Position numbers and translations under genes: made by a program. Shown here one piece after another: positions 10,726 through 58,798 of a stretch of DNA of 64,000 nucleotides. Below the pieces are notes generated by a model. The model saw only the letters and a list, made by a program, of their open reading frames with translations, did not search any database and was not told the origin of the DNA. The stretch's first letter is position 1. Every line of letters begins with the position of its first letter. Source of the DNA: Chamaelirium japonicum (Eukaryota > Streptophyta > Magnoliopsida > Liliales > Melanthiaceae); assembly GCA_947650365.1 (NCBI GenBank), contig OX393549.1:80216533-80280532 (forward strand). Reading direction: 5' to 3'.

Positions 10726-10981
10726 TTGATATTAGACTAGGGTTTGTAATCTCGACCGATACCGGTACGTACCGGTTTTGGCCGGTTCGAGACCGGTACA
10801 GCACCCGATCCCGATACCTGGCCCGCACCCGTCTGTATCGGCCGGTACCGACAGGTTTAATTTTTTTTTCCGAGGGGGGGGGGGGTTTCAACCGGTATCG
10901 GTCTATATCGGCCGGTACTAGTACGTACCGGCCAGTACATACCGGTTCGGAGCCGACCGATACCGTGATTTTGAACCTTGG
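10726..10981. mobile_element. hAT-like MITE of the CCGGT type
   Basis: A 256-bp GC-rich insertion full of GATACCGG, GTACCGG and GGCCGGT motifs with a G12 tract. Its right end read on the minus strand is CAAGGTTCAAAATCACGG, close to the terminus CAAGGATCAAAATACCGG of the large hAT at 57187-62540; the left side carries GGTTTGTAATCTCGACCG. Flanks GTCACCAT / GTCACCAG would be an 8-bp duplication with one mismatch, but GTCACCAG is also the satellite unit, so this is not decisive. Confidence 0.55.
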
Positions 10982-11946
10982 TCACCAGTGACATAAGTAT
11001 GAGCTATGTCACCAAAGACATAGAATTTATGTCATCAGTGACATAATGAAATTATGTAATCAGTGATAATAAAAGCTATGTCATCAGAGACATAATATAA
11101 GCTATGACACCAGTGACATATAGAAGTTATGTCATCGGTGATATAATAGAAGCTATGTTATTAGTGACAAATAAGCTTACGTTATATCACCAGTGACATA
11201 CGTTTGAGCTATATCACCAGTGATATATAGAAGTTGCCATTAGTGACATAATAGAAGCTAATTCATCAGTGCAATAATCGTTGTCACCAGTGATATATAG
11301 AAGTTATGTCATCAGTGAAATAATATAAGTTATATCATTAGCGGCATAATAGAAGTTAAGTCACCAGTGACATAGAAGTCGTCATTAGTAACATAATAAA
11401 AGTTGTCATCAGTGATATAATAGAAGCTATGTCACCAGTGATATATTGAAGTTTTGTCAACTGTGACATATAGAAGTTATGTCACCAGTGAGTCAGGGAC
11501 ATATAAGCTTGAGCTATGTCACTATGTCATCAGTGACATAATAGAAGTTATGTCACAAGTGACATATAGAAGTTATCTCCTTAGTGACATAATAGAAGCT
11601 ATGTTATCAGTGATATATAAGCTTGAGCTATATCACTAGTGACATATAAGCTTGAGCTATGTCACCAGTAACATATAGAAGTTATATCATATGTAACATA
11701 ATAGAAGCTATGTCATCAGTGACATAATAGAAGTTTTATCACCAGTGACATATAAAAGTTGTCACCAGTGACATATAGAAGTTATGACACCAATGACATA
11801 TAAGTTTGAGCTATGTAACCAATGACATATAGAAGTTATGTCATCAGTGATATAATAGAAAGCAATGTCATCAGTGACATAATAGAAGCTGTCACAAGTG
11901 ACATATAGAACATGTCATCTGAGACATATAAACTTGAGTTATGTCA

Positions 11947-12075
11947 TATGTTGATGCGACTAGGGGGATCTTTGTGTTCGCTGCAGCTAGCCTCGACGGA
12001 TTTGCCTTCACAACTTCTTCCTCGGGGGCGCTCGAAAGCTCTCAGAAGCATGATAAGCCATTAGAAGCTATTGTC
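11947..12075. repeat. Non-satellite block, second copy
   Basis: Diverged duplicate of 9388-9510: GTTGATGCGACTAGGGGG, then GGATTTGCCTTCACAACTTC, again followed by satellite. About 2.56 kb separates the two, which suggests either a higher-order duplication of the array or two insertions of one unknown repeat. Confidence 0.7.
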
Positions 12076-12505
12076 ACCAGTGACATCAAAGTTATGACAC
12101 ATAATATAAGCTTAATCTATATCACCCGTGACATATAAAAGTTATGTCATCAATGACATAATAAAAGCTATGTTATCAATGATATAATACAAGCTATGTC
12201 ACTAGTGACATATAGAAGTTGTCACCAATGACATATAAGATTGAGCTATGTCACCAGTGAAATATAGAAGTTATGTCTTAAGTGACATAATAGAAGCCGT
12301 CACCAATGACAAATAGAAGTTGTCACCGGTGACATATAAAAATGAGTTATGTCACCAGCGATATATAAAAGTTATGCCATCAGTAACATAATAGAAGATA
12401 TCTCATCAGTGGTATAATAAAAGCTATGTCACTAGTGACGGAAGTTATGCCATTAATAACATAATAAAAGCTATATCATCAGTGACATATATGCTTGAGA
12501 TATTA

Positions 12506-12982
12506 CAAAATGCTATCCAAATCAACAAAATTCGGATTCAAATACAGATCAGATTTGGATTTTCAAATATCCATTTATGCCCTACCTGTGAGCACCTTCT
12601 GGAAACAAAATAATATGCCTCGATTCGGATTTGTTTAATGGAATAGGGTCTGATTTAATCCGGATTAGGAAAACCAAACTTGCATATCCAAACTATGACT
12701 CATTTATGTGGAAGGGAAGAGAGAAAGGAACAAGGGGGGGGGGGGTTGCTAACTGGGTTCAGGTTAACTGAACCCTCGAGGGAATTGGAGGCAGCAATTC
12801 CTTCTCCCAATGGCTCACAAAACAACATCAGGAAAAATTGCTTAGAAAATGTTTTCGTATTGATCGTGACAAGATGGAGTAAGTCTGCCAGCATAGAGAA
12901 GTTTAAAAGAAAAACTTAGACTAATATTCCAGATACAGCTTCAAGAGTAAGCTACTACTCAGTATTAAGCATTCACTAATAC
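12506..12982. other. Intron sequence left of cpLEPA exon J
   Basis: Between the satellite and the exon. Positions 12530-12700 are rich in TTCGGATTC/GGATTTGGATT-like words and may be a decayed MITE. There is a G11 tract at about 12727. No coding region was recognised. A normal GTATTAGTG donor follows the exon on the minus strand. Confidence 0.4.
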
Positions 12983-51309
<38,327 letters not shown>

Positions 51310-52697
51310 CTACAGTAAAGACTGAAAAATCAAACCAAGAAACAAGCAATTTATAAATACAGTCACAGACATGTAAAAGAACATAACAAATCATTATCAA
51401 CCTGTGTAGCATAAATTGACCATTGGTAGAATTTTCATAAATATTGAGTGGTATATACAACAAAAACATTCATTATGATGCATATTGAAATTTGTTAAAA
51501 GAGTAACCTTGCATAAGAACAACGCGGCAAAATCACCTCCCAAAATAAATGATGGTCTAAGACTACTATCTACAGAAACTACAAGACTTAACAGGTAGTT
51601 CTACTGGATTCAAAGACAAAATAATAAAAATAGTTATGAAGGTTATATTGAGTTTCAGCTGAGTAAATTGCATACATTAAGAGTTAATTTCAAAATCATG
51701 ATTTTTTTATGACTTTGCATGTTGCTTAAAATTAGAATTCATGGTTTTATAAAAGTTGGGTATTTGGATGTGTAGTGAAAACAAATGATTTTTTAAATGA
51801 TGGACTTGGATATTTCTATTTTGAGCAAAGTTTCCCAGTTTTCATGATTTTTATACTACACCTCTCTTTTCAAGTTTCTTTACACAAATACAAAACACCA
51901 CCTACAAAAGCTTCCAAATCTTGAAAATTAAATCAAAAAGTAAAGAACAACAAAAAATATGTATGATGAGAAAATAAAAAAGCCTTGCTGCATATAAAAA
52001 CAAATAGTATTTCCATTTAGCATGTTCTTATACAAGTCATGCGACTTGTATTTTTTTACTATAGCCATTTTTTATTTATAACTTATCTCGAATCTCCTTC
52101 TCTTTGAAAAAATCGATGAATCATACAAAACAGAAACAGTTTTAGAATGTCATTTTTCTTTTGAAATTTTCCATAGGCTTTTTCCTTTTTTATCAAATTT
52201 CCCGAATAGTGAATTAAGGCCTACAGAAATTGAAATCCAACTTTTTCGAAATAATATACATGGATGATAATCCCATAGTGAGCATTTCAAAATAGGTATC
52301 AAAGGACATAGAAAAGATGGAATTACCTATTGATAAGAACAGACATCAAGGAATGAAGCAGTATGATAAAATTGGTTTCTATCGTACATAAATCACCTTA
52401 GTAGAAGGTATGCAAGCAAATGAAGTAGCTTTTAATAAATCAACAAGAAAACATTGCTCCAAAGCCTCCAATTTGATTATCTGGAATACACCTCATAGAG
52501 AATATGAAAAGCATGTCAAGTAATTGGACTGGTGAGGCGAGCAATGGGTCAGGTTGGTTTCCATTTAAGTTCAGCCTTATAAGCCCGTAGGTAATGATTT
52601 AAAAACATCTTTACCTACTACCCCTTTTAATTCTAAGAAGAGATGTCATGTCAATGTTGAATGCTTATGATGTAGGAAGAGTTAGGGGGTCCCGCCA
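51310..52697. other. Probable cpLEPA intron upstream of exon A
   Basis: AT-rich sequence. No exon for the G1/G2 motifs of LepA (GHIDHGKST, LERERGITIK) was found on the minus strand here, and no other gene. Confidence 0.4.
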
Positions 52698-53264
52698 TAT
52701 TAGATGTAGAGTTAATATTAGTCCCACCTTAGTTGTGGTATTGTAATGGTGTGCGTTCTCTCTATATATAAGGAGAGGTAGTCTTTTGTAATGATATATA
52801 CAAAGAGATAATACAAGGAGTTTTCTCCCCAAACCCTAGAATCTCTCTCCCTCTCTCTTCGTAACATGGTATCAGAGTCGGTCTAGGGTTTTGGAGATCC
52901 CATCTCTGGCATTGGCCTCCTCAATCGCCGTCGGCGACCTAGGGGAGGCCGGGCATAGTAAAATTGTTTTCTCCCGTCCCAATCTCTCTCTCAAGCAAAT
53001 CCCATGCGGCCTGATCATGTGATCCCCCTTGTGATCCCTGCCGATCTCTCTCCCGGGCAAACTGTGAATCCCCTGTTCGCTCATTTCCGCTGCCTTGCCT
53101 GCGCCCACGACGATCTCGTCACCCTGCGCCTCTTCCGTCGGCCTCCATCGCCTCGTCCGCTCCTCGTCTGCTCCCGTGCCAGACCCCCCGGCCCTCTGTC
53201 TGCCCTGCCTACGCCCGCGACGAGCCCGTCGCCCTGCGCCCTGCATCCGAGCCCGCCGCTGGCC

Positions 53265-54120
53265 CTCCTACAGCCCGCCGACTATCCGCCGGCCCTCCTG
53301 CAACCCGCCGGTCTTCCGCAAGTCCCTCCTGCAGCCCGTCAGCCCACCGCCGAACCTCCTGCAGCCCACCGACTATCCGTCGGCCCTGCTGCATTTTGCC
53401 GATCTTCCGCCAGCCTCTCCTGCAGCCTGTCGTCGGTCCCCTGCAGCTTGTCGGTCTTCCGTCGGCCCTTCCTGCAGCACACCGACTATCCGCCGGCCTC
53501 CTGCAGCCTGTCGGTCTTCCGTCAACCCCACTTGCAGCCCGCTACCGACCCTTTGCCTGCTCTCCTGCAGCCCGTCGGTCTTCCGTCGGCCCCTCATGCA
53601 GCCCGTCAGCCCTTCGTCGGACCTCTTGCAGCCCGCCGACAATCTGTCGACCCTTCTGCAGTCTATCGGTCTTCCGCCGGCCCCTCCTGCAGCCCACCAC
53701 CGGTTTTCCGTCAACCCTTCCTGCAGTCCGTCAACTATCCGTCGACCCTCCTGCAGCATGTCGGTCTTCCGCCGGCACCTCTTGCAGCCTGCCGCCGACC
53801 CTTTTCCTGCCTCCTGCAGCCCGCCGATCTTCCGTCAGCCCCTCCTACAGTCCTCCGCCGAACCTCTTACAACCCGCCGACTATCCGCTGATCCTCTTGC
53901 AGCCTGTCGGTCTTCTGTCGGCCCTTCCTACAGTCCATCAGCCATCCATCGACCCTCCTGCGGCCCGCAGGTCTTCCGCAGGCCCCTCCTGTAACCAGCC
54001 CGCCCCCGTCGGACCTCCTGCAACCCCCCGCCGGCCCTCTGCATCCCGTCGGTCATCTGCTGCTCGCAGCCCGTGCCGACCCTCTGCAGCTCGTCGGTCC
54101 TTCGCCGCCTGTGCCTGTCT
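53265..54120 (+). repeat. C-rich minisatellite with CTGCAG units
   Basis: Roughly thirty variants of a 25-32-bp unit such as CCTCCTGCAGCCCGTCGG followed by TCTTCCGTCGGCCC. Because the unit rarely contains stop codons, all three plus frames stay open for 290-390 codons of proline/serine-rich repeat. This looks like repeat translation, not a protein gene. Confidence 0.85.
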
Positions 54121-54229
54121 GCCATCTGCTGATGATATTGTCTTTCGATGGATGCCTCTAATTAATCGTCGATGGCGACTCCTGTATAAACGACTTCTGC
54201 ACAGTTCTCGACGCCGTGGTCAGCCCCTG

Positions 54230-54770
54230 TACCGGCCCTCCCTGTGCTCTACTAATTGGTCCGTCTGCATTTTGTCGGTCCGTCTGCGCCCTACGCTATA
54301 CCGGCATGCCCCTCTACGCCATGCGCCTTGCCGGTCTGCCTTGTGCTCTATCGGCCTGCACCTCTATGCCCTGCGCTTTGTCGGTCTACATGTGCCATGT
54401 ACTTTATCGATCCCGCCTACGTCCTACACTCTGCTGATCAGTCAACGTCCTACGCTCTGCCGATCAGTCTGCCTCTTACGCTCTGCCGGCCCACCTACTT
54501 CCTGCGCTCTGCCAGTGCTCTCCCGACCCGATCGCCTGTGCCTTGCACTCTGTCGGTGTCTGTGACCTACGCCCTTGCGCTATACCGGTCCGCCTGCACC
54601 TGTGCCCTGCACCGTGCACTTTACCGGTACGCCTTGCGCTCTACCGGCCTGGCTCTCTATACCCTTGCACTCCACCGGTCCGCTTTGCGCTCTACCGGCC
54701 TGCCCCTTTGCGCTCTGCGGTCTGCCAGTCCTTTTACACCCTGTGCTTTACTGGCCCGCTTGCGTCATAC
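54230..54770 (+). repeat. Second C-rich minisatellite
   Basis: Variants of TGCGCTCTACCGGTCTGCCT repeated at about 25-45-bp spacing. Again open in several frames, without a recognisable protein. Confidence 0.75.
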
Positions 54771-55468
54771 CGATCGAGATCCTCTCCCTCCTTCCGATCG
54801 AGCCTCTCTCCCTCTGGGGTCTCTCTTCTTGGTCGTTGTCTTATCCAGCTTGTTTCTATCCTCTTTCTCCCTGGTCGCATGGATCTTCTCTTTTCGGCCA
54901 CTCTTGTGCCGGCTCTCGAATCCTCTCAAAGTTGTCTCTATTTTCTCTCCCTCATATTTGATGATTGAGATCTTCTACGAGGTGTTAAGTGCTTGTTTCG
55001 GCCAAGTGCTTACCTCCTATGAAGTCTCACGCATCCACACCTTTCTTAGCCGATCTCTCCCCTTTCAGCCTCCTTCTTTGTCAGCTTCCATCACCGCCGG
55101 TTTCCTCCGCTCTGATCCTTAGTGATCATTGCTAGTTCCCCGGTTGACCTGCTTTCAAGTTGGCCGGGTTTCCTCGGTTGTCCTGATTGCAGGTCAATCG
55201 GGTTTCCCGGACGACTTGCTTGTAGGTCACTCTGGCACAATTTTTTACTTTACAGCATAAAAATGAGATATTTGATTTATTTATTTTTTCTTTTCTTTTT
55301 TCTTTCTTTTATTAAGCAAACTGATGTCGGTTTATACCTTATATCAGTTTGACGGAGGGTATTAGATGTAGAGTTACTATTAGTCCCACCTTAGTTGTGG
55401 TATTGTAATGGTGTGTTTTCTCTCTATTATAATGGTGTGTGTTCTCTCTCTAGCACATATGTCATGCG

Positions 55469-56474
55469 CAGTGTTGTTAAGGCAGAGCGAGGCGCGTGCC
55501 TCAAGGCGAATTGGGCCTATGCGTCTCAGGCGATTCCTGGTGAGGCGAGCGCAGTAAAGCGAAGGTCTGGGCGCGCCTTTAACGCCTTATACGCAGACAC
55601 AGGGCAGTAACAGTTGCTCGCCTTGCAGCACCTATGCTTTTATCGGGTTTTTTTCGAGTTTTTTTTCGGTTTTTTTTATAGCTGAATAAAGTTAAGATGT
55701 TGGGTGCAATTCATTTTAGGGTTCAGCGGCTTGTGAGCATTCCAGCGCCAAGGTGAGTTCCTCCTCTTCCTCCACTCTCTCTGGTCCACCGGTAGCCTTG
55801 CTTCCCTGCACTCTCTGTGTGAAGGAGAAGCGGCATCTCTCTCTCTCTCCCCCCCCTGGTCCGCTGGCAGCCCCACTCCCCTACGCTCTTCACCTCTCAA
55901 TATCTCTCTTTTGATCTGCTGGCAGCCCCGCTCCCCTACGCTCGTTGCGTGGTGAAGGAGCAGTGGTCCTCTCTCTCTCTCTTCTCTCTCTCTCTTCTCT
56001 CCCATGGTCCGCAGGCATCCCCTGCAGCCCTTGACCTCTCTTTCTCTCCCTGGTCCGCTTGCAACCCTTTTCCCTACACTCTCTGCGTAGTGAAGCCTGA
56101 AGAAGCCCGCAGCCCCTCCGAGCCCTCCTCTCACTGTGAGGACGATCAGGCAGGACCAGCAACCCCCCTTCTCGCTCTCTCTGTGCATGCAGGTGCCTGT
56201 GGCCCCTCCGGCTCACTCCTCCCCTTCCTTTCTCTCTCTCTCTCTCTCTCTCTATGAGGATGGCCTACAGGTGCCCGCGGTTCTGCAGCAAGCCAATCAA
56301 TATGAGTAAATCATTGTGAATTTTATAATTTTTTAACAATTATTATTAATTTTTAAACTAAATTACATATTTTTGCGCCTTACACACTAAGGCGTGTGCC
56401 TTATTTGCGCCTTGCGCCTCAGGCTCCAGCGGCCCCTTGCACCTCAAGCGCGCCTCATCGCCCTGACAACACTG
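55469..56474. mobile_element. hAT MITE, AGGCG type
   Basis: Perfect 8-bp duplication GTCATGCG (55461-55468, 56475-56482). Ends are CAGTGTTGTTAAGGC and (minus strand) CAGTGTTGTCAGGGCG. Both ends carry GGCGCG/GCGCC words. The centre (55750-56255) is CT-rich with repeated CTCTCTCTGGTCCGC-like phrases. 1006 bp. Confidence 0.92.
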
Positions 56475-56482
56475 GTCATGCG

Positions 56483-57178
56483 TATATGAGGTTTATGTCC
56501 TCATTTGAGTACCCTGAAGGGGTAAGACGGGTTCCCGGGCACCAACATCTTAGTACCCCATGGAGAACCTCGTCACCTAGCAAGCACGTAGGGGACCGGA
56601 CTCCGGAAATCACGGCGGCCATCACGGGCTCGGATCAAGCAAGCATATCCCAATCCTCGATTTTCTAGGGCTGGAGATTTATGAGGGATCATTTCTTGGG
56701 AAATATTTCGGGCAGATTTGACTACGCAAGCCACTGTTCCAAATCTTTTTTGCTCATGTTTGAAAACCAGAAAGAGAAAGACATGAATCAAAAGATTAGG
56801 CCTCGATAGCAAAGAGCAACGACTGACTTCTTGCCAAAATGAGCTTTTTGGCCATATGATTCCCAAATAAAATAAGAAGCCTGGCTCGTGCGGGCATGAA
56901 ACACCCCATTAAACAGGCACTATCGCTGAGTACTGAATAGAAAAACGAAAAGATTAGGCATTTTTTTCGGGAAGTGTCCCCTAGAGAGAAGGATGGTTGA
57001 TGGGGACATCGAGCCTCGGCCCTGGCGAGTGTACCAGCGCAAGAGGCGACATCTGAGCATGTGGTTCTAGCCATGTTGGCTGTTTTGTTTTCGGTTGGGT
57101 CAAGTCCGTGCTTAGTGGACTGTTATCTTGTTAGAGTACTTTTAGTCCCACCTCGATTAGTGGGCTGCTTTGTCTGTC
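56483..57178. other. Unassigned sequence
   Basis: Less AT-rich than the neighbouring introns. Two overlapping minus-strand frames of 92-97 codons (for example ALENRGLGYACLIRARDGRR) match nothing I recognise. At 57131 TGTTAGAGTACTTTTAGTCC followed by CACCTCGATTAG resembles an LTR start; it would continue past the hAT insertion to about 62640 with a TATTTATAGG box at 62551-62560. Confidence 0.3.
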
Positions 57179-57529
57179 GTTGTAAGCAAGGATCAAAATA
57201 CCGGCCGGTACGAACCGTACCGGCCGGTTCAAACCGGGAACCGGTCCGAACCGCACCGGTATCCAGGTGATACCGGTCGCGGCGACCAATTCGCCTAAAT
57301 ACCGGCCGGTACCGGTTCGAACCGGTTCGAACCGGCCGGTTCGAACCGGTTCGAACCGGTACCGGCTGTTAAGTGCCCATATGAGTGGTTTTTTCATTCC
57401 GAATTGAATTTTTTGGGCTTCTTTCTTCATTACCACATGAGGTGAACCTCCATACTAGCTCGATTTGCAAGATTTGAAGCCAAAAACTCGGATTTGCAAG
57501 ATCAAAACCACATTTGAAGGTATGTTTTC

Positions 57530-58745
57530 ATAATTTTTTTCATTTTTCTTTTGTTTTGTTGCATTTTTTTTGAAAAAAATCAAATTATTGTGGTGAAAAT
57601 GTTGAAATGGGCTAGATCTATGCCATCAATGCTTAGATCTATAGATCTATAAGCATCAACTCCAAATTTGCATGATCGGTTCATGCAAATTTGGGGGTTT
57701 TTCAATTTTCTTTTCTTTTTTTGCATTTTTTTAAAAATTAAACCAAATAATTGTGGTGAAAATGGTGATATGGGTTAGATCTATGCCGTCAAAGCATAGA
57801 TCTATAGATCTATAAGCATAATCTCCAAATTTGCATGATCGGTTCATGCAAATTTGGGTTTTTTTCAATTTTTATTTATTTTTTTGTATTTTTTTTAAAA
57901 ACAAACCAAATAATTGTGGTAAAAATGATGATATGGGTTAGATCTATGCATTCAATGCTTAGATCTATAGATCTATAAGCATAATCTCCAAATTTGCATG
58001 ATCGGTTCATGCAAATTTGGGTTTTTTTCAATTTTCATTTATTTTTTTGTATTTTTTTTAAAAACAAACCAAATAATTGTGATAAAAATGATGATATGGG
58101 TTAGATCTATGTATTCAATGCTTAGATCTATAGATCTATAAGCATAATCTCCAAATTTGCATGATCGGTTCATGCAAATTTGGGTTTTTTTCAATTTTCA
58201 TTTATTTTTTTGCATTTTTTTTAAAAACAAACCAAATAATTGTGGTAAAAATGATGATATGGGTTAGATATATGCATTCAATGCTTAGATCTATAGATCT
58301 ATAAGCATAATCTCCAAATTTGCATGATCGGTTCATGCAAATTTGAATGTTTTTTCAATTTTCATTTATTTTTTTGTATTTTTTTTAAAAACAAACCAAA
58401 TAATTGTGGTAAAAATGATGATATGGGTTAGATCTATGCATTCAATGCTTAGATCTATAGATCTATAAGCATAATCTCCAAATTTGCATGATCGGTTCAT
58501 GCAAATTTGGGTTTTTTTCAATTTTCATTTATTTTTTTGCATTTTTTTTAAAAACAAACCAAATAATTGTTGTAAAAATGATGATATGGGTTAGATCTAT
58601 GCATTCAATGCTTAGATCTATAGATCTATAAGCATAATCTCCAAATTTGCATGATCGGTTCATGCAAATTTGAATGTTTTTTCATTTTTCTTTTGTTTTT
58701 GTAACATTTTTTTTGAAAAAAAACTAAATAATTATGGTGAAATAT
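57530..58745 (+). repeat. 163-bp tandem repeat in the hAT leader, about seven units
   Basis: TCCAAATTTGCATGATCGG recurs at 57661, 57823, 57986, 58150, 58313, 58476 and 58640 (spacing 162-164). Each unit holds two palindromes, TTTGCATGATCGGTTCATGC and AGATCTATAGATCT, and long T and A tracts. It lies between the left subterminal array and the transposase start. Confidence 0.95.
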
Positions 58746-58798
58746 ATGTACATTGTAAAATGACTTGATTATTGAATGTTTGAATGTTTTTCAGGAAA

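Larger units (their letters stand above)
6334..12505. repeat. Degenerate palindromic satellite array, about 22-27 bp unit
   Basis: Over roughly 6 kb the sequence is built from variants of TATGTCACCAGTGACATA joined by linkers such as TAGAAGTT, ATAGAAGCT and TAAGCTTGAGC. The core ATGTCAC-CA-GTGACAT is an inverted repeat with a 2-nt centre. Copies are diverged (C/T at the centre, occasional half-units), so the array is old or poorly homogenised. It is interrupted at about 6580-7363, 9388-9500, 9532-9745, 9987-10335, 10726-10981 and 11947-12075. There is no coding potential beyond chance: short frames here are repeat translation. The array probably lies in the cpLEPA intron following the exon at 12983-13040. 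Confidence 0.9.
52698..55460 (+). mobile_element. LTR element without recognisable pol (LARD-like)
   Basis: 5' LTR 52698-52866 (169 bp, starts TATTAGATGTAGAGTTA, ends TTCGTAACA) followed by primer site TGGTATCAGAG. A matching LTR start is found at 55360 after the purine tract GACGGAGGG. The two LTR starts differ at only a few positions over about 75 bp, so the insertion is fairly young; the 3' LTR copy is incomplete and adjoins a MITE. The 2.5-kb interior holds two C-rich minisatellites and no gag or pol motif. The tRNA-Met primer site suggests copia parentage, which is an inference. Confidence 0.7.

Noticed and set aside
4360-12505. CRISPR-like regular repeats
   Set aside because: This is eukaryotic plant DNA; the repeats are an LTR array and a satellite with diverged, unequal spacers, and there are no cas genes.
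52867-52882. tRNA gene or tRNA-derived element at TGGTATCAGAG
   Set aside because: This and the similar sites at 40379 and 24859 are retroelement primer-binding sites next to LTRs, without a tRNA fold.
53004-55122. Long overlapping plus-strand open frames (up to 389 codons), proline/serine-rich
   Set aside because: They are translations of C-rich minisatellites open in all three frames, with no domain and with an LTR-element context.
56573-57074. Two minus-strand frames of about 95 codons as mitochondrial-derived genes
   Set aside because: The composition is suggestive but I cannot match any organelle gene, so no call is made.
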